Below are positions 1-7,674 of a stretch of DNA of 64,000 nucleotides, in pieces. The position numbers and the translations under genes were made by a program. The notes under the pieces are model-generated. The model searched no databases, was not told where the DNA came from, and saw only the letters and a program-made list of their open reading frames with translations. The stretch covers positions 1 to 64,000 of the forward strand of contig JAQBOZ010000006.1 in NCBI GenBank assembly GCA_028287785.1. The letters run 5' to 3'. How positions within the stretch are numbered: position 1 is the stretch's first letter; each line of letters opens with the position of its first letter. Origin of the DNA: Chlorobiota bacterium (GTDB lineage Bacteria; Bacteroidota; Ignavibacteria; OLB7).

Positions 1-287
1 GCTTGGGCGAGGGTGATGACGGCTGGCATCATGGAGGGCATCCGGCATCTGCCTTGCCAGCCCCATCGGGGCGTACCGGTTGTAGGAATGCCATGTCTTG
101 TACGCTCGCAAGCTCCATCGGAGCCGACGATCCCCGCACCATGAAGGATGGTCCGCTCCGATGGAGCTTGAGCGGGAAAGGGGCCATTGTTGCGACAACC
201 GGCGTGCTCCTACGGAGCTTGAAGAGGGATGAAGGGATCGATCATCGTTCAGCGGACCGGAAGCCTGATTCACCATGCGTCACTACC
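1..287 (-). mobile_element. Dispersed MITE-like repeat, copy A (left end outside window)
   Basis: This stretch matches the reverse complement of the element at 13803-14112 along its whole visible length. It carries the same CCCCATCGGGGCGTACCGG module, the AGCTCCATCGGAGC hairpin arms, and a terminus ending CACTACC at 281-287. It has no protein-like reading frame. The terminus is degenerate (GCGTCACTACC instead of GAGTCACTACC), so this copy looks older than the others. Its other end lies before the window. Confidence 0.75.
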
Positions 288-345
288 TGAAATGGCCCCG
301 ACGAGTAACGCACTCCATCAGGAATTCCGCACCATACGGCCGGCA

Positions 346-1587
346 TCATCCCATCCCTGCATCCTTCCGCAGCACGTAGAGCGGCGCCTCCGGCGGGCAG
401 CCGAGACGGAACGGAAACCAATGGCCGACGCCGGATGAGGTATAGAGCTGCGAGCCTCCCTTCCGATAATGTCCCCAGAGATAGTTCTTCGGCATCCACG
501 GCTCCAGCACACTCCTGCCGTTGAAGCCGACCTGCGCGCCATGCGTGTGCCCGGCCACCGTAAACGGAATCTTCTCCTCCGCCGCAATATCAAGCCCCTC
601 GGGACGATGACTCATCAGCAGATGAAAGGCATCCGACGGAGCGCCGTCGAACGCGGCCCGCACCGAACGCTGGAGAAACGCGTGGTTCCGCTCGCGCTGC
701 CCCATCATCACGGGATCATCCGCCCCTCCGATATAGAGCGCGCCGCCACCGATCGCGATGGAGGTGCCGGAACTGCGGAGCAACGGGATCGGGCCGGCAT
801 CGATGATCCTGACGATCTGCTGGATGCCGCGGAAATATTCGTGGTTGCCGAGCGAGGCGAACGTGCCGTACTTCGTCTTCAGCCCGGCGATCAGCCTGAG
901 CGCGTCCGGCAGCATCGCCACATCGTCGGAGATATCGCCGGAAACCAGCACCAGATCCGGTCGGGTCGATTGCGCCGATTCCATGATCTTCTCAAGATCG
1001 TCCAGATCGACATAGTTGCCGATATGGATATCGGAGAGATGAAGAATCCGCAGGCCGTCAAGATCGTGATGAAGATCGGGAAAGCGCATCTCCAGCTCCG
1101 GCATTCTGACCGCGCCGTGCGAGCTGATAAGGCCGAACCCGGCGGATGCGAACGTTACGACCGGAATGGTGGCGGCCGCGCCGGTGACGAACGAGCGGCG
1201 TCCGTGATCCGGCGCCGGATCGATGACAACGGGGCCGACCGTCACCTGATTGTTCCTCCGCTTCGCGATGATCCATCGGACCAGCCGTTCGATCGTAAGC
1301 ACGGCCCCGCTGAACGGAAGCGATACCGCCAGCGCGAGCGTAAGCGTCAGCACGACCGCCGATATCCCGGAGCCGATGGAGATCAGCCATCCAAGTCGCG
1401 CGGCGCTTCCCAGCGCCCAGAGAACCACCACCACGCCGCCGGCCAGCGGCGTCATCCAGAGCGCGCGGCGCACGCGAGGAATCGCCCACCACTGTCTGTT
1501 GAGCGTGACCAGCCAGATTGCAATCAGCAGCCAGAGCGCGGCCAGCGCCACGATGGTGAAGATCTGCGGAAAGAAGCTCGTAAGCAT
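346..1587 (-). CDS. Membrane-anchored metallophosphoesterase (YkuE/YaeI-like)
   Basis: The 413-residue protein belongs to the calcineurin-like metallophosphoesterases. The first ~110 residues hold about three hydrophobic segments (near 8-28, 45-65 and 68-95). A twin-arginine-like RRSFVTGAA followed by a hydrophobic stretch (130-150) lies just before the catalytic domain. The metal ligands are present: DIH at 186-188, GD at 217-218, GNHE at 247-250, SHR near 326 and GHTHG at 346-350. The domain therefore probably acts outside the cytoplasmic membrane on a phosphodiester or phospholipid substrate, as proposed for YkuE/YaeI relatives. The substrate cannot be read from the sequence. The start is the ATG at 1585-1587. 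Upstream is a gene-poor region of 550 bases, and no operon partner is visible. Confidence 0.88.
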   Translation of the reverse strand: MLTSFFPQIFTIVALAALWLLIAIWLVTLNRQWWAIPRVRRALWMTPLAGGVVVVLWALGSAARLGWLISIGSGISAVVLTLTLALAVSLPFSGAVLTIERLVRWIIAKRRNNQVTVGPVVIDPAPDHGRRSFVTGAAATIPVVTFASAGFGLISSHGAVRMPELEMRFPDLHHDLDGLRILHLSDIHIGNYVDLDDLEKIMESAQSTRPDLVLVSGDISDDVAMLPDALRLIAGLKTKYGTFASLGNHEYFRGIQQIVRIIDAGPIPLLRSSGTSIAIGGGALYIGGADDPVMMGQRERNHAFLQRSVRAAFDGAPSDAFHLLMSHRPEGLDIAAEEKIPFTVAGHTHGAQVGFNGRSVLEPWMPKNYLWGHYRKGGSQLYTSSGVGHWFPFRLGCPPEAPLYVLRKDAGMG

Positions 1588-2140
1588 AGAAGCGTATACC
1601 TGATGACGACTGCGCGGGAGGAACCTCGACGTGCAGATGAGATGCCCGTTCCGCGCTGAACTTCGAGGAATATCGGGCGGACGGCAACGGGCGCCGGACG
1701 AGCTTCGGCCCAGGCCCTATCAGCTCGATCGGTTCCCCGCTTCCATGGAGAACGCTGGGAGAGAGGGGAGATTGTCCCGCCAGACGTATCAGTATTTATT
1801 CACCATCGGCGAATCGGTCGCGCGGCGACCCTGTAGGCATCCCGGAATACGTGACCGATTCCCGTACACCGATACCGCCCCGGTGGATGGATGGACGGGC
1901 ATCGAGGCTGGTTTCGGAAGTTCGTTACAACACGATATGGTGTCGAAAAGGCTTGATTTTCGCGAAAATCGGCGTGGTCGCCCTCCTGGGGTCCCCCAGT
2001 CACCCCCCATCCGCCGCGGAGCAAATCCGGTGGCACATTCCTTGGACTACCCTTTAAACAGAGAGAGAAACTGGACCCTCTCTCACGAGGCAGGCTGGAC
2101 ACCTGCTTCGGATCTTCAACTCTTCAGATAGGACCCTGAC
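1588..2140. other. Intergenic region with no recognised gene
   Basis: This gap lies between divergently transcribed genes and so must hold both promoters. I see no convincing coding frame. It contains a perfect 16-base palindrome, GATTTTCGCGAAAATC, at 1955-1970, and a GAGAGAG/CTCTCTC pair near 2062-2090 that could form a leader hairpin in the transcript of the next gene. Neither can be assigned to a known regulator. Confidence 0.4.
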
Positions 2141-2437
2141 ATGCGGTATACTTCGATCCTCGCCTTCCTCCTCGTAGTGCTCTTCGGAGCGGCTTCTGCA
2201 CTGGACCTCAGAGCCGCAACCGCCAGCGATAACAAGCCGGTGGTGGAGAAGGTGGTTCGTAAAATCGAGAAGAGTGCCCCCGCGAATCGGGTGGAGTCGC
2301 CGGTTGCCCCGGTCAACTTCCCGAACGCGCCATTGACCGCGGATACGCTGAACATGCAGACCAATCATCTCCCAAGCCAGACGACCATGGTCGTCAGCGA
2401 CGACGACGCGGCAGGGATGATGTCGATCGATAAGTAA
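2141..2437 (+). CDS. Small exported protein of unknown function
   Basis: The 98-residue product starts with a typical Sec signal peptide (about residues 1-25, hydrophobic core ILAFLLVVLFGAASA). The mature part is short, polar and apparently unstructured. I recognise no family. A strong intrinsic terminator follows at 2503-2541, which supports a real monocistronic transcript rather than a chance frame. It is probably a periplasmic or secreted small protein; no catalytic or binding motif is visible. Confidence 0.6.
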   Translation: MRYTSILAFLLVVLFGAASALDLRAATASDNKPVVEKVVRKIEKSAPANRVESPVAPVNFPNAPLTADTLNMQTNHLPSQTTMVVSDDDAAGMMSIDK

Positions 2438-2502
2438 TGATGATCATAAGCGGTTGGTGGAGCAGACGACCTGCGTAACGCAACAACGTTCCGTAACGCG
2501 AG

Positions 2503-2541
2503 AGAGTCCGACGATAGGGGTATCGTCGGACTCTTTTTTTT
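2503..2541 (+). terminator. Intrinsic terminator after the small exported protein gene
   Basis: A perfect 14-base-pair stem (AGAGTCCGACGATA with TATCGTCGGACTCT, loop GGGG) runs directly into a run of T residues on the + strand. Confidence 0.92.
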
Positions 2542-2581
2542 GCCGGTCATCCCGGCCACCGGAAGGGCGTAACCCGCGCCG

Positions 2582-4099
2582 TCAATTCACCAGACGCCAG
2601 CCCGCTCCGTTGAAGACGAACATTCTGCTCTGACCGGGGTTGATGATCGTCCCCGGAGGAATGCCGCCGGCATTGGCGTTATCGTCGTTCGAGATGATCA
2701 GCAACTGTCCCGGCGTCCCGGCGGCGGGAAGATTGATCAGGATCGGGACGTTGGCGTTATCGTCGGTGATCCGGAGCACGGAGACGCTGGCGGGCACATT
2801 GATGGTTGCCGCGGCAGGCACCTGAAGGAGCGAAAGAGCGGTCGATCCCGACGAGACCAGAAGCCCCGCCCCGCCGCCGCCGGCGATTTCCAGCGCCGCG
2901 CCGGGGGTTGCGGTCCGTATGCCGACCGTGCCGTCATCCCGCACCGTGAAGAGCGGGATGTTCGCGCTATTGGAAACGTCGAGCGCCGAGCTGGCGGCGG
3001 TTGTGCCGTTTCCCTTCACCGAAAGCCGCGAACCCGGCACCGGCGTGCCGATCCCCGAATTCCCGGTGGTGATCACCGAAGCCACATTGAGCGTCGTGGT
3101 GGCGCTGATGTCGATGCCGCCGATCGTCCCGTTGGCGATCTTCACCGATGTCACCGCGTCGTCGGCCAGCTTCGCGGTGGCAACGGAGCCATCGGCGAGC
3201 TTGACGGAGGTGACGGAGCCATCGGCAAGTTTGATGGAGGTAACGGCGTTATCGGCCAGCTTCGTGGTGGTAACGGCGTTGTCCTTGATGGTCGGGTTGG
3301 GATAGGTTCCCGTCAGGTCGCCGCCGGCCGTGCCGGTCGCCGTAAACGAAACCCCGGCCGCGATCTTCCCCTGCGTGATGGCGCCATCGCGGATCTTCGC
3401 GGTGGTCACCGATGTATCGGCGAGCTTCGCGGTGGTGACGGAGCCGGCAGCCAGCTTGGCGGTGCTGATCGCGCCGTCGGCCACATCGAGGCCCGCCACC
3501 GGCCCGCTGCCGTTCGTGATCGCCAGCGTGCCGCCGCTGCTCTGCACTCCCTGAATGCCGGTTCCCCCCGCGCCGCCGGTGGAAGAGATGGTGATCGTGT
3601 TGCCGTTCTTGTTGACAGTGGTGGCGCCGCCCCCCTGAATCGTGATCGCCCCGTCAAGGCTGTTGATGCTTGTGACCACCCCGGTGGCGCCGGGCGCCAG
3701 CGACTTCGCCTGATCCGCAATGATCGCACGGAACGCATACGGAACCGCCGTCAGCAGCGTCCGCGGCGACAGCTCCTGCCCCGCCGCGCCGAGCGTGATC
3801 CCGAGATAGTACGGCTTGTCGAAGCTGATCGCCGAGGGAATCGGCGTTACCGACCCGATGATGATGTCGAAAATCCCCTGCCTGAACTGAACCGACGCAT
3901 GAGCTTCGGTATAGATCGGGGTTCCCGTGGGGCTCTCGGAAAGCGAAATGGTCACGGCCATCGTGCCGTTCACTGCATTCCCGCTCCCGTCGCGAACCTC
4001 CCCCTGATAGCTTATCGTCCGCGGCACCTGCGCCACCGCCCCCGACGTAATGGCGACCGACGCAAACAACAGGAGCGTGGCAAGGCGTTGCAATGTCAT
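2582..4099 (-). CDS. Secreted protein with KLAD-type decapeptide repeats
   Basis: The 505-residue protein has a signal peptide (residues 1-23, cleaved after GAVA). An N-terminal beta-rich domain (about 25-125) begins YQGEVRDGSG and resembles Bacteroidota surface modules that open with a folded domain. The middle (about 205-330) is a run of ten-residue units of the form GSVTTAKLAD. It is interrupted by one glycine-rich spacer, and later units read DAVTSVKIAN. Such repeats occur in tail-fibre-like and trimeric fibre proteins and suggest an elongated, possibly trimeric, stalk. The C-terminal ~150 residues are Gly/Ala/Thr rich and end in GAGWRLVN. No T9SS sorting domain is seen. A strong Shine-Dalgarno (AAGGGGGAACC) precedes the ATG at 4097-4099. 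Function is unknown; a surface structural role is inferred. Confidence 0.75.
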   Translation of the reverse strand: MTLQRLATLLLFASVAITSGAVAQVPRTISYQGEVRDGSGNAVNGTMAVTISLSESPTGTPIYTEAHASVQFRQGIFDIIIGSVTPIPSAISFDKPYYLGITLGAAGQELSPRTLLTAVPYAFRAIIADQAKSLAPGATGVVTSINSLDGAITIQGGGATTVNKNGNTITISSTGGAGGTGIQGVQSSGGTLAITNGSGPVAGLDVADGAISTAKLAAGSVTTAKLADTSVTTAKIRDGAITQGKIAAGVSFTATGTAGGDLTGTYPNPTIKDNAVTTTKLADNAVTSIKLADGSVTSVKLADGSVATAKLADDAVTSVKIANGTIGGIDISATTTLNVASVITTGNSGIGTPVPGSRLSVKGNGTTAASSALDVSNSANIPLFTVRDDGTVGIRTATPGAALEIAGGGGAGLLVSSGSTALSLLQVPAAATINVPASVSVLRITDDNANVPILINLPAAGTPGQLLIISNDDNANAGGIPPGTIINPGQSRMFVFNGAGWRLVN

Positions 4100-4395
4100 G
4101 GGTTCCCCCTTCTCGATTGAAAGATGTTAGCTGGCTGAGCGAGATGCGATCCTCGGCGTCCGGTCCTTACATCCCGGCGGGGGTGGGTGACACCGCTCCC
4201 GGATGGGACCGGCATTTCAGCAGATGGAACAGTCAATACGCCGAAGCCGACAAGGCTGTAACGTCATAACGTAATCAACTTCCAAGTTGTTATCAACAGC
4301 GATCATGGAACGAAGCCCTCTCACGCCTGAAACGGAGAGGGCTTTACGGAATATCAGCCCCATAAAGGCCGGCTATCGGCGGCAACGCGCGCGAT

Positions 4396-4575
4396 CGTAG
4401 TGACTCAGTTCAACTCCAGCCTCCGGTTGGCAGCGCAATGATCCATCGATGATCCTCTCATCACTCTTCAAGCTCCGTCAGGAGCGTGCCGGTTGCAGCA
4501 ACGATGGGGCTGGGAAGACGGATACCGTATATGACTCCGGGCATCATCCACGGCATCTCAACCTGAGTCACTACC
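4396..4575 (+). mobile_element. Dispersed MITE-like repeat, copy B (internally shortened)
   Basis: The ends are the same inverted pair as copy C: GTAGTGACTCAG at 4397-4408 and CTGAGTCACTACC closing at 4575. The interior keeps the CACTCTTCAAGCTCCGT module and the GATGGGGCTGG module. It lacks the two central AGCTCC hairpin modules, so it is about 180 bases against about 310 for copy C. The flanking octamers CGCGCGAT (4388-4395) and AGTGCGAT (4576-4583) agree at 6 of 8 positions, which is consistent with a decayed target duplication. Confidence 0.8.
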
Positions 4576-4864
4576 AGTGCGATACATAAACAAGGAAAGG
4601 CCGGAAGATCATCTCCCGGCCCTTTATCCTGATGTAGTGGTGTTTCAAGGGACGGCCCGCCGTCCCTCTCCCTGCTGTGACACCCGGCTCCGCGCTGCGC
4701 GGCCACATCGGGAACGCCCCGCTCCCGGATTGTTCGAAACAATGAACGCTGGAATCAACGATCGGTTCCAGCCGTTCGCACACCCGCATGGAGCTTTTTC
4801 ATCGGCGCGCTTCCGTTCAGGATGCCGCGGGCCGGTATGAAGAGCTCATCGCAAGCCCTCACGA

Positions 4865-4920
4865 GTTTCAGAAGGCCGGAGTCTGAACGAAGGGTGCGCC
4901 GGACTCCGACCTTCTGAAAC
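4865..4920. repeat. Long inverted repeat (19 bp arms)
   Basis: GTTTCAGAAGGCCGGAGTC at 4865-4883 pairs with GACTCCGACCTTCTGAAAC at 4902-4920 with one mismatch, enclosing an 18-base loop. There is no T run on either side, so it does not look like a simple intrinsic terminator. Confidence 0.7.
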
Positions 4921-5328
4921 ATTGGCGCCACGTGAGCCGCGAGTTGAACACTCCAAGGCTCCAACGCAACGCCATTCCCCCTGTCGTCGTGGATAAAATT
5001 TTCTATGCTGGATAAATACTTCGCGCCCGGATTGGGCATCGCGCGGGGCAGGTCGCAAGGGATGAAAAAAGATCGTGGCAAACGTACAATCGGGTAGTCT
5101 CGAAATCGTGCTCAAATTGACAACCAGCCAGGGCAATCCACGACTGATAATCGGCGGTATCTGCCGTGTTTCACCGATTTCAGGCCACATCGCAATTTTT
5201 TTTTCGACGATTTCAATGTGAGCCGAATCGGATGGATGGTGGCATGAACAATGACAGGGCGATGGCGCTCCCGCCGCTGTATGCGGGGACGGAGGCGCGA
5301 TAAGCGCAAGGAATATCGGCCGACCGGC

Positions 5329-6660
5329 CTATCTCCTCTTGAGCGTCATCCGGATGCCGTATTTCGGTCGCATGGTGATCGACGGAAACGGGACGATGGA
5401 TTGATCCGGGACCAGCGAGAGATGAAACCGCTGGACGATGGACGCCAGAAGCAGCGTCGCCTCCATCATCGCAAAGCCATCGCCGATGCAGCGCCGGGCG
5501 CCACCACCGAACGGAAAGTAGGCGAACCTGGGGAGCCGCCGCGCCAGATCATCATCCCAGCGCTCCGGCCGGAATGCCTCGGGGTCGTCGAAGAACCGGG
5601 GATCGCGCTGGATCACCCACTGGCTCATGATAAGCTGCGCGCCGGCGCCGATATGATATCCGCCGATCTCGCAATCGACCGCGGCCTCGCGCCCCACCCG
5701 CCACGCCGGCGGAAAGAGCCGCATCGACTCCCGCACCACTCTGTCGGTATACTGAAGCGTCGCCATATCATCCATCCGCGGCTCGCGCCCCTTCAGCACC
5801 TCCTCGAGCTCCTCCACCAGCCGCGCCTCGGCGCCGGGATTCAGTGAGAGGAGATAGAGCGTCCATGAAAGGGCGATGGCGGTGGTCTCGTGCCCGGCCA
5901 GAAAGAGCGTGATCGCCTCGTCGCGGAGCTGGAGATCGGTCATGCGGCTCCCATCCTCATCCTGCGCGCCCAGAAGCAGCGAGAGGAGATCGCCCGAACC
6001 GTCGCCGTTCTCCCTCCGCTCGGCGATGATGCCGTAGATGATCTCATCCAGCCTGCCGATCGCCCGCTTGAACCGGCGGTTGCGCGGCAGCGGAAGCGCA
6101 TCGAGCAGGCGCATAAACCCCATCCGCTCGATAAAACGCTGAAGCGCCACCTCCAGCGCCGCACCGAAATCCTCGGCGTGCTGCACCACATCGGCGCCGA
6201 ACAGCGTCTTGGCGACGATGCCGAGCGTCAGGCGCATCATCTCCTCGTGGATATCCATCGTCTCGCCATCGTGCCAGCCGGCAAGCATCTCCCGCGTCAG
6301 ATCCACCATCGTAACGCCGTACGACGCAATCCGGTCGCGATGAAACGCCGGCTGCATCAGGCGTCGCTGGCGGAGCCAGAAATCCCCCTCGCTCGTCAGC
6401 AGCCCGTTCCCCAGCACCGCACCGGCCTCCCTGAGCAGCCGGGGCTTGATAAAGTTCCGGTTCGATGTTACCAGCACCTCCTCCACCAGATCGGGATGGC
6501 TGAGGAGATAGGCGTCGATATTGGCGACCCTGAGATGAACGAAATCGCCGTGGAGACGGGCGCACTCGGTCATGAATTCGAGCGGCTGATTCCGCATGCG
6601 CGGAAGATGTCCCAGAAGGAAATGTCCTTTCGGCGCGGGAGGGGCTGTCATCGTATTCAT
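5329..6660 (-). CDS. Cytochrome P450
   Basis: From the ATG at 6658-6660 this encodes 443 residues, a typical soluble bacterial P450 length. An upstream in-frame ATG (6870) would add 70 atypical residues. Family signatures are all present: WLRQRR in helix C (95-100), the oxygen-activation motif AGHETT in helix I (255-260), ExxR of helix K (ESMR, 311-314) and the heme loop FPFGGGARRCIG with the cysteine thiolate ligand at 391. The protein should be a heme monooxygenase on a hydrophobic substrate. The nearest types I can suggest are CYP102/CYP110-like fatty-acid hydroxylases, but this is only inference. No ferredoxin or reductase gene is adjacent, so electrons must come from elsewhere. The gene is divergent from the DedA gene across a 267-base gap. 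Confidence 0.93.
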   Translation of the reverse strand: MNTMTAPPAPKGHFLLGHLPRMRNQPLEFMTECARLHGDFVHLRVANIDAYLLSHPDLVEEVLVTSNRNFIKPRLLREAGAVLGNGLLTSEGDFWLRQRRLMQPAFHRDRIASYGVTMVDLTREMLAGWHDGETMDIHEEMMRLTLGIVAKTLFGADVVQHAEDFGAALEVALQRFIERMGFMRLLDALPLPRNRRFKRAIGRLDEIIYGIIAERRENGDGSGDLLSLLLGAQDEDGSRMTDLQLRDEAITLFLAGHETTAIALSWTLYLLSLNPGAEARLVEELEEVLKGREPRMDDMATLQYTDRVVRESMRLFPPAWRVGREAAVDCEIGGYHIGAGAQLIMSQWVIQRDPRFFDDPEAFRPERWDDDLARRLPRFAYFPFGGGARRCIGDGFAMMEATLLLASIVQRFHLSLVPDQSIVPFPSITMRPKYGIRMTLKRR

Positions 6661-6927
6661 CGGGAGAGGATTGTCTGTTGCACGATCGAGCGAAAACCGG
6701 AACATGCGGACATCGATGCGATCGCAATTGCGGATCACGCCCCGCTTCGTATGTTCCGGTCCTGAATATATCCACGCCCGCTTCAGCGGGCAACAGGACG
6801 TGACCGCGCCGGGACAGAGGGGAATGTTCACGGGACCGGAGCCCGCCGGCGCGACTTCACTGACTTCCATCCCCGACCATTTCCAGCGAAACAGCCCGGC
6901 CTATTTTTTCAGAATTCCATAGCGCTC

Positions 6928-7587
6928 ATGCATGCAGTTATTTATTGGATCACGCAGTGGGGATATCCTGCGATATTCACCCTGCTCGTGATGGGCGTGG
7001 TGGGAGTTCCGGTGCCCGATGAAACGCTGCTGGCGTTTGTCGGATATCTGGCATATAAGGGAAACCTCGATTTACTGCCGGCGATTGCCACGGCATTTTT
7101 CGGGAGCATCTGCGGCATCACCATCAGCTATATTCTCGGCAAAACGCTCGGGCTGAAAATCCTCCTTAAATATGGAAAATATGTCCATATCACGCCGGAT
7201 AAACTCGACAAGACGCACCAGTGGTTCGAGCGGTTCGGAAAATGGCTGCTGATGATAGGATATTTTATTCCTGGGGTGCGGCATCTTACGGCATATGTTG
7301 CCGGAACGTCGGACATGGAGCTTCCCCATTTCATGGTCTTCGCCTACACGGGCGGCTTTATCTGGTCGCTGGGATTTATCATGCTGGGATATCTCCTTGG
7401 CGATAAATGGGAAATGGTGATGCGATCGGCGCACCGCCATATTCGAATTGCATCGATGATCGCGGCGGGACTGCTGATGGTGTATCTTCTCTGGAGATAT
7501 CTGAAACGGAAACCGGCGGCCGTGGAACCACCGCAGGAAATCGTGGAAATACCAACAATCACCGATGGCGCCGATGGTTCGGAATGA
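6928..7587 (+). CDS. DedA family membrane protein
   Basis: The 219-residue protein has the DedA/SNARE-associated fold: an N-terminal amphipathic start, GVPVPDE at about 26-32, and several transmembrane segments. The loop GYFIPGVRHLTAYVAGTSDM carries the conserved Arg and Gly of the family. A final hydrophobic helix (about 176-194) precedes a Pro/Glu-rich cytoplasmic tail. DedA proteins are implicated in flipping undecaprenyl phosphate or other lipids and in membrane-potential homeostasis; the exact substrate here is unknown. The gene stands alone on the + strand. Its start follows an AT-rich stretch (6900-6925). Confidence 0.9.
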   Translation: MHAVIYWITQWGYPAIFTLLVMGVVGVPVPDETLLAFVGYLAYKGNLDLLPAIATAFFGSICGITISYILGKTLGLKILLKYGKYVHITPDKLDKTHQWFERFGKWLLMIGYFIPGVRHLTAYVAGTSDMELPHFMVFAYTGGFIWSLGFIMLGYLLGDKWEMVMRSAHRHIRIASMIAAGLLMVYLLWRYLKRKPAAVEPPQEIVEIPTITDGADGSE

Positions 7588-7674
7588 TATTCGGTGAATA
7601 TTCAGGACGATATTTTCGCGATGAAAAACATCGTCGTCACGAATATCGCATTCGATGCGATGGATCGAACCATG

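Larger units (their letters stand above)
4100..5328. other. 1.2 kb gene-free region with several inverted repeats
   Basis: No supported gene lies here. Besides the repeat element at 4396-4575, it holds a 10-base-pair hairpin (AAGCCCTCTC with GAGAGGGCTT, 4313-4344), an imperfect AAAGGCCGG/CCGGCCCTTT hairpin near 4596-4625, an AGGGACGG/CCGTCCCT hairpin near 4648-4670, and a long inverted repeat at 4865-4920. The short open frames in it are repeat-derived. The promoter of the KLAD-repeat gene must lie just beyond 4099. Confidence 0.6.

Noticed and set aside
3100-3480. A tandem DNA repeat that could be mistaken for a CRISPR-like array
   Set aside because: The units are coding decapeptide repeats of the KLAD protein, without uniform spacers or conserved palindromic repeats.
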